From assembly GCF_009193325.2 (NCBI RefSeq), contig NZ_CP059856.1:1798001-1862000 (forward strand): a DNA stretch of 64,000 bases, read 5' to 3'. Shown piece after piece: positions 10,508-19,786 of the stretch. The DNA comes from Bacteroides zhangwenhongii (GTDB taxonomy: Bacteria; Bacteroidota; Bacteroidia; Bacteroidales; Bacteroidaceae). The position numbers were made by a program, and so were the translations under genes. Each line of letters opens with the position of its first letter. Positions within the stretch are counted from its first letter, which is position 1. A model generated the notes under the pieces. That model did not search any database. It worked only from the letters and a program-made list of their open reading frames with translations, and was not told the origin of the DNA.

Positions 10508-10598
10508 ACTTTTTAGTTAGTTTTTCATAAAATATACATCTTGAGCGAGTGTAAACTTTGAGTAAACATCGCAACAAGTAATAGTAAATAATCGGCTG

Positions 10599-10642
10599 AA
10601 AAAAATAGGCTGCAATCAACTCTATGAGATGATTACAGCCTA
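10599..10642 (-). terminator. Rho-independent terminator of ppdK
   Basis: Reading minus, a 13-bp stem (10642-10630 with 10618-10606, one wobble) around an 11-base loop is followed by a seven-T run. It lies 38 bases after the ppdK stop. Confidence 0.85.
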
Positions 10643-10679
10643 CATTACAGATAGTTAAGTACCTAACCAGTGTATTTGA

Positions 10680-13400
10680 CTATCCTTCTATAGCTGCCTG
10701 CGCCGCTGCCAATCTTGCAATAGGCACTCGGAACGGCGAACAACTTACGTAGTTCAATCCTACTCTGTGGCAGAACTTCACAGAAGAAGGTTCACCACCA
10801 TGTTCACCACAAATACCGCATTTCAAATCCGGACGGATGGCACGGCCTTTTTCCGTTGCCATACGAACCAACTGTCCCACACCATTCTGGTCGAGAACCT
10901 GGAACGGGTCTACTTTCAAAATCTTCTTTTCCAAATATACAGGGAGGAAAGAAGCAATATCATCACGAGAGTAACCGAAAGTCATCTGCGTCAAGTCATT
11001 TGTACCGAATGAGAAGAATTCCGCAGAAGAAGCAATACGGTCGGCAGTCAAGGCTGCACGAGGTATTTCGATCATAGTACCAACTTTGAAATCAATGCTG
11101 TCTCCCATTTCCTCAAACAATTTCTTAGCTTCGGCACGGATCACCTTTTCCTGTTCTTTGAATTCATACAGAATACCGGTCAACGGAACCATAATTTCCG
11201 GATGAGTCTCCACTCCTTCTTTCTTCAATTCCAAAGCAGCACCCAAGATAGCGCGTGTCTGCATCTGTGTAATCTCCGGATATGTATTTCCCAAACGACA
11301 GCCACGGTGTCCCAACATCGGATTGTGCTCACACAATGATTCCACACGCTGTTGGATATATTGCAGGCTCACTCCCATAGTATCTGCCATTTCCTGCTGT
11401 CCTTTCAGATCGTGAGGAACGAACTCATGCAAAGGAGGATCGAGCAGACGTACAGTCACAGGACAACCCGCCATTGCCTTAAAGATACCTTTAAAGTCGG
11501 CTTGTTGATATGGAAGAATCTTAGCCAATGCCTTACGACGGCCTTCTGCATTTTCAGCCAGAATCATTTCACGCATAGCCTTAATCTTCTCACCCTCAAA
11601 GAACATATGTTCCGTACGGCAAAGACCGATACCCACCGCACCGAAATTACGGGCTACCGTCGCATCATGAGGCGTATCCGCATTGGTACGTACCTGCAGA
11701 CGGGTATATTTATCGGCAAGCGCCATCAGTTCGGCGAAGTCACCGGAGAGTTCGGCAGCCTTCGTTTCCACCTTACCATTATATACTATACCTGTACTTC
11801 CGTTCAATGAGATATAATCTCCTTCTTTCAATACCACACCGTCAATTTCTACGGTACGAGCTTTATAATCGATATTCAAAGCACCCGCACCCGACACACA
11901 GCATTTGCCCATACCACGTGCAACCACAGCAGCATGAGAAGTCATACCACCGCGAGCTGTAAGAATACCTTCGGCAACTGCCATACCGGCCAGGTCCTCA
12001 GGAGAAGTCTCGATACGAACCATCACTACACGCTTACCGGCAGCACGCCATTCGGCTGCATCATCAGCAAAGAATACAATCTGACCGGCAGCAGCACCCG
12101 GAGAAGCAGGAAGACCGCGAGTTAGAATTTTAGCTTTCTTCAAAGCGTCCTTATCGAATACAGGGTGGAGCAACTCATCCAACTTATTCGGTTCCACACG
12201 CATCAAGGCAGTCTTTTCGTCAATCATGCCCTGACGGAGCAAATCCATAGCAATCTTCACCATAGCAGCACCCGTACGCTTGCCGTTACGTGTCTGGAGG
12301 AACCAAAGTTTACCTTCTTGTACGGTGAACTCCATATCCTGCATATCCTTATAGTGATTTTCCAGTTTGGTTTGAAGCGCATCCAGTTCTTTATAGATTT
12401 CGGGCATGGCTTCTTCCATAGAAGGATATTTGGCAACGCGCTCTTCTTCACTGACTCCTGCCAGTTGAGCCCAACGCTGAGAACCTATCTTAGTAATCTG
12501 TTGCGGAGTACGGATACCGGCTACCACATCCTCGCCCTGCGCGTTAATCAGGTACTCACCATTGAAAAGGTCTTCACCTGTGGCAGCGTCACGGGAGAAA
12601 CAAACACCTGTTGCCGAAGTTTCGCCCATATTACCGAATACCATAGCCTGTACACTGACTGCTGTTCCCCATTCGTCGGGAATTCCTTCCATCTTACGAT
12701 AAAGAATAGCACGTTCATTCATCCATGAGTTGAATACGGCACAGATAGCTCCCCAAAGCTGTTCGTAAGCTGATTTCGGGAAATCCTGTCCGGTCTGTCC
12801 TTTTACGGCGGCCTTGAATCGTTTTACCAATTCCTTCAAGTCTTCCACTTCCAACTCATTATCCAGTTTCACACCTTTCTGATGTTTCACTTCTTCGATG
12901 ATTTCTTCAAACGGGTCCACATCTTCCTTATTCACCGGCTTCATGCCCAATACCACGTCACCGTACATCTGTACAAAACGACGGTAAGAATCCCATGCAA
13001 AACGCGCATTTCCTGTTTTGCGGATCAATCCTTCCACTACTTCGTCATTCAGTCCCAGATTCAGAATCGTATCCATCATGCCCGGCATGGAAGCACGTGC
13101 ACCGGAACGAACAGAAACCAACAACGGATTCTCAACGTCACCGAATTTTGATTTCATCAAAGTTTCTATATTGGCGATTGCTCTTTCTACTTCACTTTTC
13201 AAAAGAGATACGACTTTATCTTTTCCTAATTCGTAATATTCTGTACAAACATCTGTGGTGATTGTAAATCCCGGAGGAACAGGGACACCGATAAGATTCA
13301 TTTCGGCAAGGTTGGCGCCTTTACCACCTAACAAGTTTCTCATGTCAGCCTTTCCTTCTGCCTGACCATTTCCAAAGGTATAAACTCTTTTTTTATCCAT
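10680..13400 (-). CDS. ppdK: Pyruvate, phosphate dikinase
   Basis: Interconverts pyruvate, ATP and phosphate with phosphoenolpyruvate, AMP and pyrophosphate, giving reversible glycolysis in anaerobes. The 906-residue length is right. The N-terminal ATP-grasp part starts KRVYTFGNGQAEGKADMRNLLGGKGANLAEM. The central phosphohistidine domain has GGMTSHAAVVARGMGK, where the histidine carries the phosphate. The C-terminal PEP/pyruvate barrel shows VGIGLCRTEHMFF, GHRGCRLG, FSFGTNDLTQ and CGICGEHGGEP. It is a single-gene unit with its own -7 box and terminator. Confidence 0.97.
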   Translation of the reverse strand: MDKKRVYTFGNGQAEGKADMRNLLGGKGANLAEMNLIGVPVPPGFTITTDVCTEYYELGKDKVVSLLKSEVERAIANIETLMKSKFGDVENPLLVSVRSGARASMPGMMDTILNLGLNDEVVEGLIRKTGNARFAWDSYRRFVQMYGDVVLGMKPVNKEDVDPFEEIIEEVKHQKGVKLDNELEVEDLKELVKRFKAAVKGQTGQDFPKSAYEQLWGAICAVFNSWMNERAILYRKMEGIPDEWGTAVSVQAMVFGNMGETSATGVCFSRDAATGEDLFNGEYLINAQGEDVVAGIRTPQQITKIGSQRWAQLAGVSEEERVAKYPSMEEAMPEIYKELDALQTKLENHYKDMQDMEFTVQEGKLWFLQTRNGKRTGAAMVKIAMDLLRQGMIDEKTALMRVEPNKLDELLHPVFDKDALKKAKILTRGLPASPGAAAGQIVFFADDAAEWRAAGKRVVMVRIETSPEDLAGMAVAEGILTARGGMTSHAAVVARGMGKCCVSGAGALNIDYKARTVEIDGVVLKEGDYISLNGSTGIVYNGKVETKAAELSGDFAELMALADKYTRLQVRTNADTPHDATVARNFGAVGIGLCRTEHMFFEGEKIKAMREMILAENAEGRRKALAKILPYQQADFKGIFKAMAGCPVTVRLLDPPLHEFVPHDLKGQQEMADTMGVSLQYIQQRVESLCEHNPMLGHRGCRLGNTYPEITQMQTRAILGAALELKKEGVETHPEIMVPLTGILYEFKEQEKVIRAEAKKLFEEMGDSIDFKVGTMIEIPRAALTADRIASSAEFFSFGTNDLTQMTFGYSRDDIASFLPVYLEKKILKVDPFQVLDQNGVGQLVRMATEKGRAIRPDLKCGICGEHGGEPSSVKFCHRVGLNYVSCSPFRVPIARLAAAQAAIEG

Positions 13401-13441
13401 AATATTGTGTTTAAAGTTACATTATGACTTTTTTCTGTTCG

Positions 13442-13449
13442 CAAATCTA
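13442..13449 (-). promoter_or_regulatory. -7 box of ppdK
   Basis: Minus-strand TAGATTTG, an exact TAnnTTTG match 41 bases before the ppdK start. A TTTG at 13461-13464 is too close to be the -33 element. Confidence 0.45.
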
Positions 13450-13564
13450 AGGATATTTCGCAAACCAGAAAACTTTTTGCGAAAAAACTTTCTATCAAAA
13501 TGCAATTTCGACATTACAATCTGGAATATTTCCGTAGACACGAAAGTTTTCCCAAAAAAATACC

Positions 13565-13572
13565 TACTTTTG
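13565..13572 (+). promoter_or_regulatory. -7 box of the RlmD-type methyltransferase gene
   Basis: TACTTTTG matches TAnnTTTG exactly and lies 27 bases before the GTG start at 13600. The -33 element is not clear. Confidence 0.5.
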
Positions 13573-13599
13573 CAAAGTAATTATTAGATTGGTGTAAAA

Positions 13600-15018
13600 G
13601 TGGCAAGAAAGAAAAAAGAGCTTCCCCTATTGGAGAAGGTAACAATCATGGATGTGGCTGCCGAAGGGAAAGCCATCGCAAAAGTAAATGACCTGGTAAT
13701 TTTTGTACCATACGTAGTACCGGGCGATGTAGTAGACCTTCAGATCAAGCGTAAAAAGAACAAATATGCCGAAGCAGAAGCGGTGAAGTTTCATGAACTG
13801 TCGCCCAACCGCGCTGTTCCTTTCTGCCAACATTACGGTGTATGCGGCGGTTGCAAATGGCAAGTGCTCCCCTATTCGGAACAAATCAGATATAAACAGA
13901 AACAAGTAGAAGATAACCTGAAACGTATCGGAAAGATCGAGCTTCCCGAGATTTCTCCTATTCTTGGTTCGGCAAAGACCGAATTCTATCGGAATAAACT
14001 GGAATTTACATTCTCAAACAAACGCTGGCTGACTAGTGAAGAAGTCCGTCAAGACGTGAAGTATGACCAGATGAATGCAGTAGGTTTCCACATTCCGGGA
14101 GCATTCGATAAAGTGCTGGCCATTGAGAAATGCTGGTTGCAAGATGATATTTCCAACCGCATCCGTAATGCGATACGCGACTATGCATACGAACATGATT
14201 ATTCCTTTATCAATCTGCGCACGCAGGAAGGTATGTTGCGTAACATGATTGTCCGCACGTCTTCAACCGGTGAGCTGATGGTAATTGTGATTTGTAAAAT
14301 CACGGAAGAGCATGAGATGGAGTTGTTCAAGCAGTTATTGCAGTTTGTCGCCGACTCATTCCCGGAGATCACTTCCTTGCTATACATTATTAATAATAAA
14401 TGCAACGACACTATCAATGATCTGGATGTGCACGTATTCAAAGGCAAGGACCACATCTTTGAAGAAATGGAAGGATTGCGCTTCAAAGTAGGTCCGAAAT
14501 CTTTCTATCAGACAAATTCGGAACAAGCGTACAACCTATATAAGGTGGCCCGTGAATTTTCCGGTCTGACCGGAAATGAGCTGGTATATGACCTTTATAC
14601 GGGAACAGGAACAATTGCGAATTTCGTATCACGCCAGGCACGCCAAGTGATAGGTATCGAATATGTGCCGGAAGCCATCGAGGATGCAAAGGTCAATGCA
14701 GAAATCAATGATATCAAGAACGCATTATTCTATGCAGGTGATATGAAAGACATGCTGACTCAGGACTTCATCAATCAGCACGGACGTCCGGATGTGATTA
14801 TTACAGATCCTCCCCGTGCCGGTATGCATCAGGATGTGATCGACGTTATCCTGTTTGCCGAACCAAAACGGATTGTTTACGTAAGTTGCAATCCTGCTAC
14901 TCAAGCACGCGATTTGCAACTGCTCGATGAGAAATATAAGGTGAAAGCCGTTCAACCGGTAGATATGTTCCCTCATACTCATCATGTGGAAAATGTGGTG
15001 TTATTGGAACTCCGATAA
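13600..15018 (+). CDS. rlmD: 23S rRNA (uracil-5-)-methyltransferase, RlmD/RumA family
   Basis: Methylates a uridine of 23S rRNA at C5 using SAM. The 472-residue protein starts with GTG. A TRAM RNA-binding domain covers about residues 10-65. Next is the 4Fe-4S motif FCQHYGVCGGCKW with a fourth cysteine further on. The C-terminal Rossmann domain has YDLYTGTGTIANF (SAM loop), TDPPRAGMHQDV and YVSCNPATQARDL, the last with the catalytic cysteine. TrmA and RlmC relatives lack the TRAM domain or are shorter; the exact uridine modified cannot be read from sequence. It is followed by a long palindrome and a second RNA-modifying enzyme. Confidence 0.9.
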   Translation: MARKKKELPLLEKVTIMDVAAEGKAIAKVNDLVIFVPYVVPGDVVDLQIKRKKNKYAEAEAVKFHELSPNRAVPFCQHYGVCGGCKWQVLPYSEQIRYKQKQVEDNLKRIGKIELPEISPILGSAKTEFYRNKLEFTFSNKRWLTSEEVRQDVKYDQMNAVGFHIPGAFDKVLAIEKCWLQDDISNRIRNAIRDYAYEHDYSFINLRTQEGMLRNMIVRTSSTGELMVIVICKITEEHEMELFKQLLQFVADSFPEITSLLYIINNKCNDTINDLDVHVFKGKDHIFEEMEGLRFKVGPKSFYQTNSEQAYNLYKVAREFSGLTGNELVYDLYTGTGTIANFVSRQARQVIGIEYVPEAIEDAKVNAEINDIKNALFYAGDMKDMLTQDFINQHGRPDVIITDPPRAGMHQDVIDVILFAEPKRIVYVSCNPATQARDLQLLDEKYKVKAVQPVDMFPHTHHVENVVLLELR

Positions 15019-15029
15019 AGAATTCGGTT

Positions 15030-15108
15030 CACCACAGATTACACGGATTAACACGGATTTTTTATTGTTGGATTTTATAATCTGTGTTAATCCGTGTAAT
15101 CTGTGGTG
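15030..15108. repeat. Long intergenic palindrome 1
   Basis: Two 30-base arms (15030-15059 and 15079-15108) pair with a single wobble around a 19-base loop. Each arm contains near-repeats of ACACGGATTA. It starts 12 bases after the rlmD stop and could act as a terminator or RNA-stability element. It is the first of four similarly built palindromes here. Confidence 0.85.
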
Positions 15109-15133
15109 AGTATTAAATCAAAAGAAAAAAGAA

Positions 15134-16054
15134 ATGGAAAAAAGACCGAGAAGAACTCCCGCTGAAAAGGCACGTGCTCAATATACCAACTATGCAGTCA
15201 AGGAACCGATGGAACTTATGGAGTTTCTGGCTGCCAAAATGCCGGATGCAAGTCGTACCAAACTGAAATCATTACTCAGTAAAAGGGTCGTATTCGTTGA
15301 TAATGTAATCACTACGCAGTTCAACTTCCCGTTACAGCCGGGTATGAAGGTGCAGATCAGCAAAGAAAAAGGAAAAAAAGAGTTTAATAACAGACTGCTG
15401 AAAATTGTATATGAGGACGCTTACATTATTGTGGTCGAGAAGATGCAAGGACTTCTATCCGTCAATACAGAACGTCAGAAAGAACGTACCGCATATACAA
15501 TACTGAATGAGTATGTACAACGTTCCGGACGCCAGTTCCGCGTGTATATCGTTCATCGGCTGGATAGGGATACTTCCGGCTTAATGATGTTCGCTAAAGA
15601 TGAAAAGACGCAACGTACACTACGCGACAATTGGCATGATATAGTGACCGATCGCCGGTATGTAGCTGTAGTAGAGGGAAGTATGGAGAAGGATTATGGA
15701 ACTGTAGAATCGTTTCTTACAGACAGAACTCTCTATGTCAGTTCAAGCCAACAAGATGATGGCGGCGCGTTATCCATCACTCACTATCGCACTATCAAGC
15801 GTGCCAATGGGTATTCTTTGATAGAATTGGACTTAGAGACAGGCCGTAAGAATCAAATCCGTGTACATATGCAAGATCTGGGACATCCGATTATCGGAGA
15901 CGGAAGATATGGTGGTGAAAATACTCCTAACCCTATCGGTCGAATGGCACTTCATGCTTTCAAGCTGTGCTTCTATCATCCCATAACAGGAGATTTGATG
16001 GAGTTTGAGACTCCTTATCCGGCAGACTTCAAGAAATTGTTTCTGAAAAAGTAA
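15134..16054 (+). CDS. Ribosomal large-subunit pseudouridine synthase, RluD family
   Basis: Isomerises uridines in rRNA or tRNA to pseudouridine. The 306-residue protein has an N-terminal S4-like RNA-binding segment (about residues 30-75: SRTKLKSLLSKRVVFVDN). The catalytic domain has VVEKMQGLLSVNTE and the signature HRLDRDTSGLMMFAK with the catalytic aspartate. It ends with LETGRKNQIRVHMQDLGHPIIGDGRYGG, the conserved RluA/RluD C-terminal block. The family has several specificities (RluA, RluC, RluD), and the target is not decided here. It is flanked on both sides by long palindromes. Confidence 0.9.
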   Translation: MEKRPRRTPAEKARAQYTNYAVKEPMELMEFLAAKMPDASRTKLKSLLSKRVVFVDNVITTQFNFPLQPGMKVQISKEKGKKEFNNRLLKIVYEDAYIIVVEKMQGLLSVNTERQKERTAYTILNEYVQRSGRQFRVYIVHRLDRDTSGLMMFAKDEKTQRTLRDNWHDIVTDRRYVAVVEGSMEKDYGTVESFLTDRTLYVSSSQQDDGGALSITHYRTIKRANGYSLIELDLETGRKNQIRVHMQDLGHPIIGDGRYGGENTPNPIGRMALHAFKLCFYHPITGDLMEFETPYPADFKKLFLKK

Positions 16055-16063
16055 GAAAGTTTT

Positions 16064-16154
16064 CACCACAGATTACACAGATTCGCACAGATTATTGCTA
16101 TTAAAAATACACCATTTAATTTTTAATCTGTGTCAATCCATATAATCTGTGGTG
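16064..16154. repeat. Long intergenic palindrome 2
   Basis: Arms at 16064-16093 and 16125-16154 pair imperfectly around a 31-base AT-rich loop. The outer ends (CACCACAGATTACAC) are identical to those of the element at 15030-15108, so the two belong to one family. It lies between convergent genes, 9 bases after the pseudouridine synthase stop. Confidence 0.82.
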
Positions 16155-16191
16155 AGTATAACTGCTTTATTTTCGGTATTTAATTTATATC

Positions 16192-16599
16192 TCATTGCAT
16201 TTCCAGCGTAAATGGAAATCCCTCCGAGTCTCCAGTCAAATAAAAGATTCCGGTCATCACCCCCCGATAGATATCCACATTGTCCATATAAGAGGTTCCA
16301 TTTCTACCATAATCCAGTACTAAGTTATTGCTATAGCGATCTTCCCAATACCACTGAAAGCGGAAATGGTCGTATAACTCTCTATTACGAAAAAACTGAT
16401 ACTCTTCACCAAAACCGTCTGGATCAAAAGTAAACTCACTATATAAAATTCGACCGTTACCAGCACTCATACCAACGTCACCTACCCATACCCGGCCAAA
16501 CATTCGCTCTTCCAAGTCTTCATCATCTTCACACGAAGTAAAGCCGACCAATAAAGTCAGCATAAGTAGAAGCCCCGCATATTTCTTAATCAGTTTCAT
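16192..16599 (-). CDS. Small lipoprotein, function unknown
   Basis: A 135-residue protein with a lipoprotein signal (MKLIKKYAGLLLMLTLLVGFTSC). The lipid cysteine is followed by EDDEDLEE, the acidic export signal that sends Bacteroidota lipoproteins to the outside of the outer membrane. The mature part has many aromatic residues and short predicted strands (FRFQWYWEDRY) and fits a small beta-rich domain. I do not recognise a named family. It is transcribed against the pseudouridine synthase and away from the radical SAM gene. Confidence 0.8.
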   Translation of the reverse strand: MKLIKKYAGLLLMLTLLVGFTSCEDDEDLEERMFGRVWVGDVGMSAGNGRILYSEFTFDPDGFGEEYQFFRNRELYDHFRFQWYWEDRYSNNLVLDYGRNGTSYMDNVDIYRGVMTGIFYLTGDSEGFPFTLEMQ

Positions 16600-16679
16600 A
16601 TCTTTTCTAGTTTATTTCGTTTACAAATACAAAATTAGCATTTTTATTTTACTATATACCACAAGCCATAAGTTTTTCG

Positions 16680-16687
16680 TACCTTTG
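16680..16687 (+). promoter_or_regulatory. -7 box of the B12-binding radical SAM gene
   Basis: TACCTTTG, an exact TAnnTTTG match, lies 22 bases before the start of the gene at 16710. Confidence 0.55.
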
Positions 16688-16709
16688 CCAAATAATTTAA
16701 AATTCTCAC

Positions 16710-18344
16710 ATGAAACTTCTTTGGCTTGATTTAAATAGTTCATACGCCCATTCATCTTTGGCATTGCCTGCCTTGCACGCGCAAATAGCAGATGACACCA
16801 CAGTCGAATGGTGTATGGTCTCCGCAACAATTAATGAAAACACTGGTAACATCGTCAAACAGATCTATCAACACCAACCGGATATTATTGCAGCTACCAA
16901 TTGGCTATTTAATCATGAGCAACTGTTACACATTGTCTCACGCGCCAAAGCCCTGCTTCCACAATGCTGTATCATACTCGGAGGTCCCGAATTTTTAGGA
17001 GACAACAAAGACTTTCTATTCAAGAACAAATTTGTCAACGGAGTGTTTCGGGGAGAGGGAGAAGAAGTATTCCCATTATGGTTAAAGGTGTGGAATCGGC
17101 CAAGAAAAGAATGGAAATCAATCACAGGACTCTGTTATCTTGACGAATCGGAAGAATATCAAGACAACGGTATTGCCCGCGTCATGAACTTTTCCGCATT
17201 GGTTTCCCCGGAGAGAAGCCGTTTCTTTAATTGGAGCAAACCCTTTGTCCAACTGGAAACGACACGAGGTTGCTTCAATACCTGCGCATTCTGTGTCAGT
17301 GGCAGCGAAAAGCCTGTCCGTACCATCCCACTGGAAGCCATTCGCGAACGTTTGGATAATATTCATCAGCATGGTATCAAAAACGTGCGTGTACTCGACC
17401 GTACGTTCAATTATAACAACAAAAGAGCCAAAGACCTCTTGAATCTTTTCTGTGAATATCCGGATATCCGTTTCCACCTGGAAATTCACCCGGCACTCCT
17501 TTCCGAAGAGTTAAAGAATGAACTGGCTGCTTTACCCGATGGTTTATTGCATTTGGAAGCTGGCATTCAAAGTTTGCGGGAACCTGTTTTGGAACAAAGC
17601 CGCCGTATCGGAAAACTATCCGACGCCCTTGAAGGATTAAAATACCTCTGTTCGTTAAAGAACATGGAAACCCATGCCGATCTGATAGCAGGTCTCCCCC
17701 TCTATCATCTGACAGAAATATTTGAAGATGTCCGTACACTTGCAGAATATGGCGCAGGGGAAATACAACTGGAATCATTAAAGTTACTTCCGGGCACAGA
17801 AATGCGAAGAAGAGCAGGAGAATTGGGTATTCAATATTCTCCGCTTCCCCCATACGAAGTATTGCAAACCCGTGAAATCTCAGTAGAAGAATTACAAACA
17901 GCCCACTATCTGTCCCGTCTTTTGGATGGATTCTATAATACTCCCACCTGGCGGACAATCACACGGACATTAATTCTAGAGAATCCTCATTTCCTACATG
18001 AGCTACTTGATCATTTAGTTCGGACAGACGTCATAGACACCCCTCTAAGTCTGGAAAGAAGAGGATTAATCTTATATGATTTCTGTAAAAAGCATTATCC
18101 CGGTTATCTGACACAAGTCAGTATCGCATGGATAGAGGCCGGTATGTCATTAAAGAAAGCTCCGGCGGAAAAAGTAAGGACCAAACGCCAAGTCCCACCC
18201 GAGAAATGGGAAATAGTATACGGAACTTATCGTGAGAATTTACGGCTATGTTTCCTCCCCACTGATGAAGCAGAACATGGCTATTGGTTTGGATTCGAAT
18301 CGGAGGTTCAGAAGATACAACCCGTATTTAAGGCAAAAAATTAA
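16710..18344 (+). CDS. B12-binding domain radical SAM protein (DUF4080-type)
   Basis: A 544-residue protein with an N-terminal cobalamin-binding Rossmann domain (about residues 1-150; IAATNWLFN, IILGGPEFL, FRGEGEEVFPLW). The radical SAM barrel has the cluster motif CFNTCAFC at about residues 190-197. Later blocks HADLIAGLPLYHLTEIFEDV and LLPGTEMRRRAGELG are typical of this class. The C-terminal part matches the layout of DUF4080. Such enzymes methylate or rearrange unactivated carbons, but the substrate is unknown. Its stop (18342-18344) overlaps the stop of viaA (18341-18343 on the other strand), so the genes converge. Confidence 0.85.
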   Translation: MKLLWLDLNSSYAHSSLALPALHAQIADDTTVEWCMVSATINENTGNIVKQIYQHQPDIIAATNWLFNHEQLLHIVSRAKALLPQCCIILGGPEFLGDNKDFLFKNKFVNGVFRGEGEEVFPLWLKVWNRPRKEWKSITGLCYLDESEEYQDNGIARVMNFSALVSPERSRFFNWSKPFVQLETTRGCFNTCAFCVSGSEKPVRTIPLEAIRERLDNIHQHGIKNVRVLDRTFNYNNKRAKDLLNLFCEYPDIRFHLEIHPALLSEELKNELAALPDGLLHLEAGIQSLREPVLEQSRRIGKLSDALEGLKYLCSLKNMETHADLIAGLPLYHLTEIFEDVRTLAEYGAGEIQLESLKLLPGTEMRRRAGELGIQYSPLPPYEVLQTREISVEELQTAHYLSRLLDGFYNTPTWRTITRTLILENPHFLHELLDHLVRTDVIDTPLSLERRGLILYDFCKKHYPGYLTQVSIAWIEAGMSLKKAPAEKVRTKRQVPPEKWEIVYGTYRENLRLCFLPTDEAEHGYWFGFESEVQKIQPVFKAKN

Positions 18345-19786
18345 TAACAACGGGCAACCGGATAATCGACTCTGTAAACTCGATCGAAGAAAGGAATCCA
18401 TTCATTCTCAGCAATGCCAAGCTGCAAGCCATAAAAATGTGTATCCGCCTTTCTATATTCCAATATCCGGTCAGTCAACTTCGGTGAGGGAAGCGGTATT
18501 TTAAAATCAGTAATCCATAAAACATCCGCATTCATATACTCTTTCTTCGATTGAAGTAAGTCGAAAGTAGCTTTCAACATCCGGGTGGCATCCGTGTCCC
18601 CGCAAGAGGTGGTAGAAAAGAAATCAAGCAAACGGGCCCGTTCCTTGCGGACATCAATCGGACATATCGAAACAGAAAAAGCGATCAGGAAACAAGGACG
18701 GCGTTGCCTGTCGGCTATTTCCAATAGTTTCACCAACAAAGAACAAGCTATTTTCTCCGGAATACCTACCATGCTTCCGGAAGTATCCAGACAAACAATC
18801 ATCGGCCCTTTATGAACAGCCGGTTTGGTTTCCAACGAACGGGCAGGCTGCATAATCTCGGACTTATAGCGGAACGTCTGGAGCTTTCGGGTGACATATT
18901 TATAAATAAACAAACTCTCCAAATCATCATCAGCACAATGCACCATCTCCGTAGGCAATAAAGCATTCAAGTCATTACCGACAGTAACTCCTTGAATATC
19001 ATTTTTAGAGGAATGTTCCAACCGATACACATCCCCTTGTCCCACGTGCAGTCGTTCCCTTCCCTCATCATCGGCAGTACGCCCCATCAAGTTTGCTATT
19101 TTAATGATCTCCGGATATTCCTTCTGCATACGCACCACTTTACGGATCCGCTCAAAGTCAACCGTATTCCACATCCCGCTCATCAGTCCCCATGCCTGAA
19201 AGAATTCATCTTTTTCCACCTCATGCCGTCTAAGATATTCAGGAATATTCTTGAGATTGGCGTGCAACCTATTTTCCAGACTCTCTTTCCTCTGGTCTAT
19301 CTCCTTCTTTTTCTGTTCCTGCAGATTACGTTTGAAAGCCTCCTCCCAATCTTCCACCATCCGTTCCCAAAGTTCATCATCGCCATACTTTTCCTCCTCA
19401 TTCCCGAACTGGCTTTTATAAAAGGAACTACCAAAACCCATTGTCTCGTATTTGTCCGATACTTGCTGAAGCAAAGCCTGCCATCCGTCTTTCCGCCTGG
19501 CTATCGACCATTCCAACGTTTGCTTCATTCCATTCTGCTCCGATTGGCTTTTTTGCAGGTTATACTTTTCCTTTTCCAGATTCAAATGAATGAACAGGCT
19601 CATCATGTCATAAAAGATACGGGCACACACTTCATCAGTCAGCACTTGTATCTTTATCATCGGATCATTCATGATAGACAACAAATACGCATACAAAGGT
19701 TCATCATCTGTATCACTGCACTCACCGGTTGCCACATATTGATCCAGCACCCGGATATAAAAGGAAGCGTCATATTTAGGATTCAT
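18341..19786 (-). CDS. viaA: VWA-domain protein ViaA
   Basis: The von Willebrand factor A partner of the AAA ATPase RavA. The ATG at 19786 (MNPKYDASFYIR) overlaps the end of ravA by 11 bases; an upstream ATG at 19816 would overlap more and is less likely. The first 300 residues are helical with a highly charged segment (LQEQKKKEIDQRKESLENRL). The C-terminal VWA domain has the MIDAS motif DTSGSMVGIPEKIA, then FSTTSCGDTDATRMLKA and ADVLWITDFKIPLP. In E. coli RavA-ViaA acts on respiratory complexes and aminoglycoside sensitivity; the role in Bacteroides is not established. Confidence 0.88.
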   Translation of the reverse strand: MNPKYDASFYIRVLDQYVATGECSDTDDEPLYAYLLSIMNDPMIKIQVLTDEVCARIFYDMMSLFIHLNLEKEKYNLQKSQSEQNGMKQTLEWSIARRKDGWQALLQQVSDKYETMGFGSSFYKSQFGNEEEKYGDDELWERMVEDWEEAFKRNLQEQKKKEIDQRKESLENRLHANLKNIPEYLRRHEVEKDEFFQAWGLMSGMWNTVDFERIRKVVRMQKEYPEIIKIANLMGRTADDEGRERLHVGQGDVYRLEHSSKNDIQGVTVGNDLNALLPTEMVHCADDDLESLFIYKYVTRKLQTFRYKSEIMQPARSLETKPAVHKGPMIVCLDTSGSMVGIPEKIACSLLVKLLEIADRQRRPCFLIAFSVSICPIDVRKERARLLDFFSTTSCGDTDATRMLKATFDLLQSKKEYMNADVLWITDFKIPLPSPKLTDRILEYRKADTHFYGLQLGIAENEWIPFFDRVYRVDYPVARCY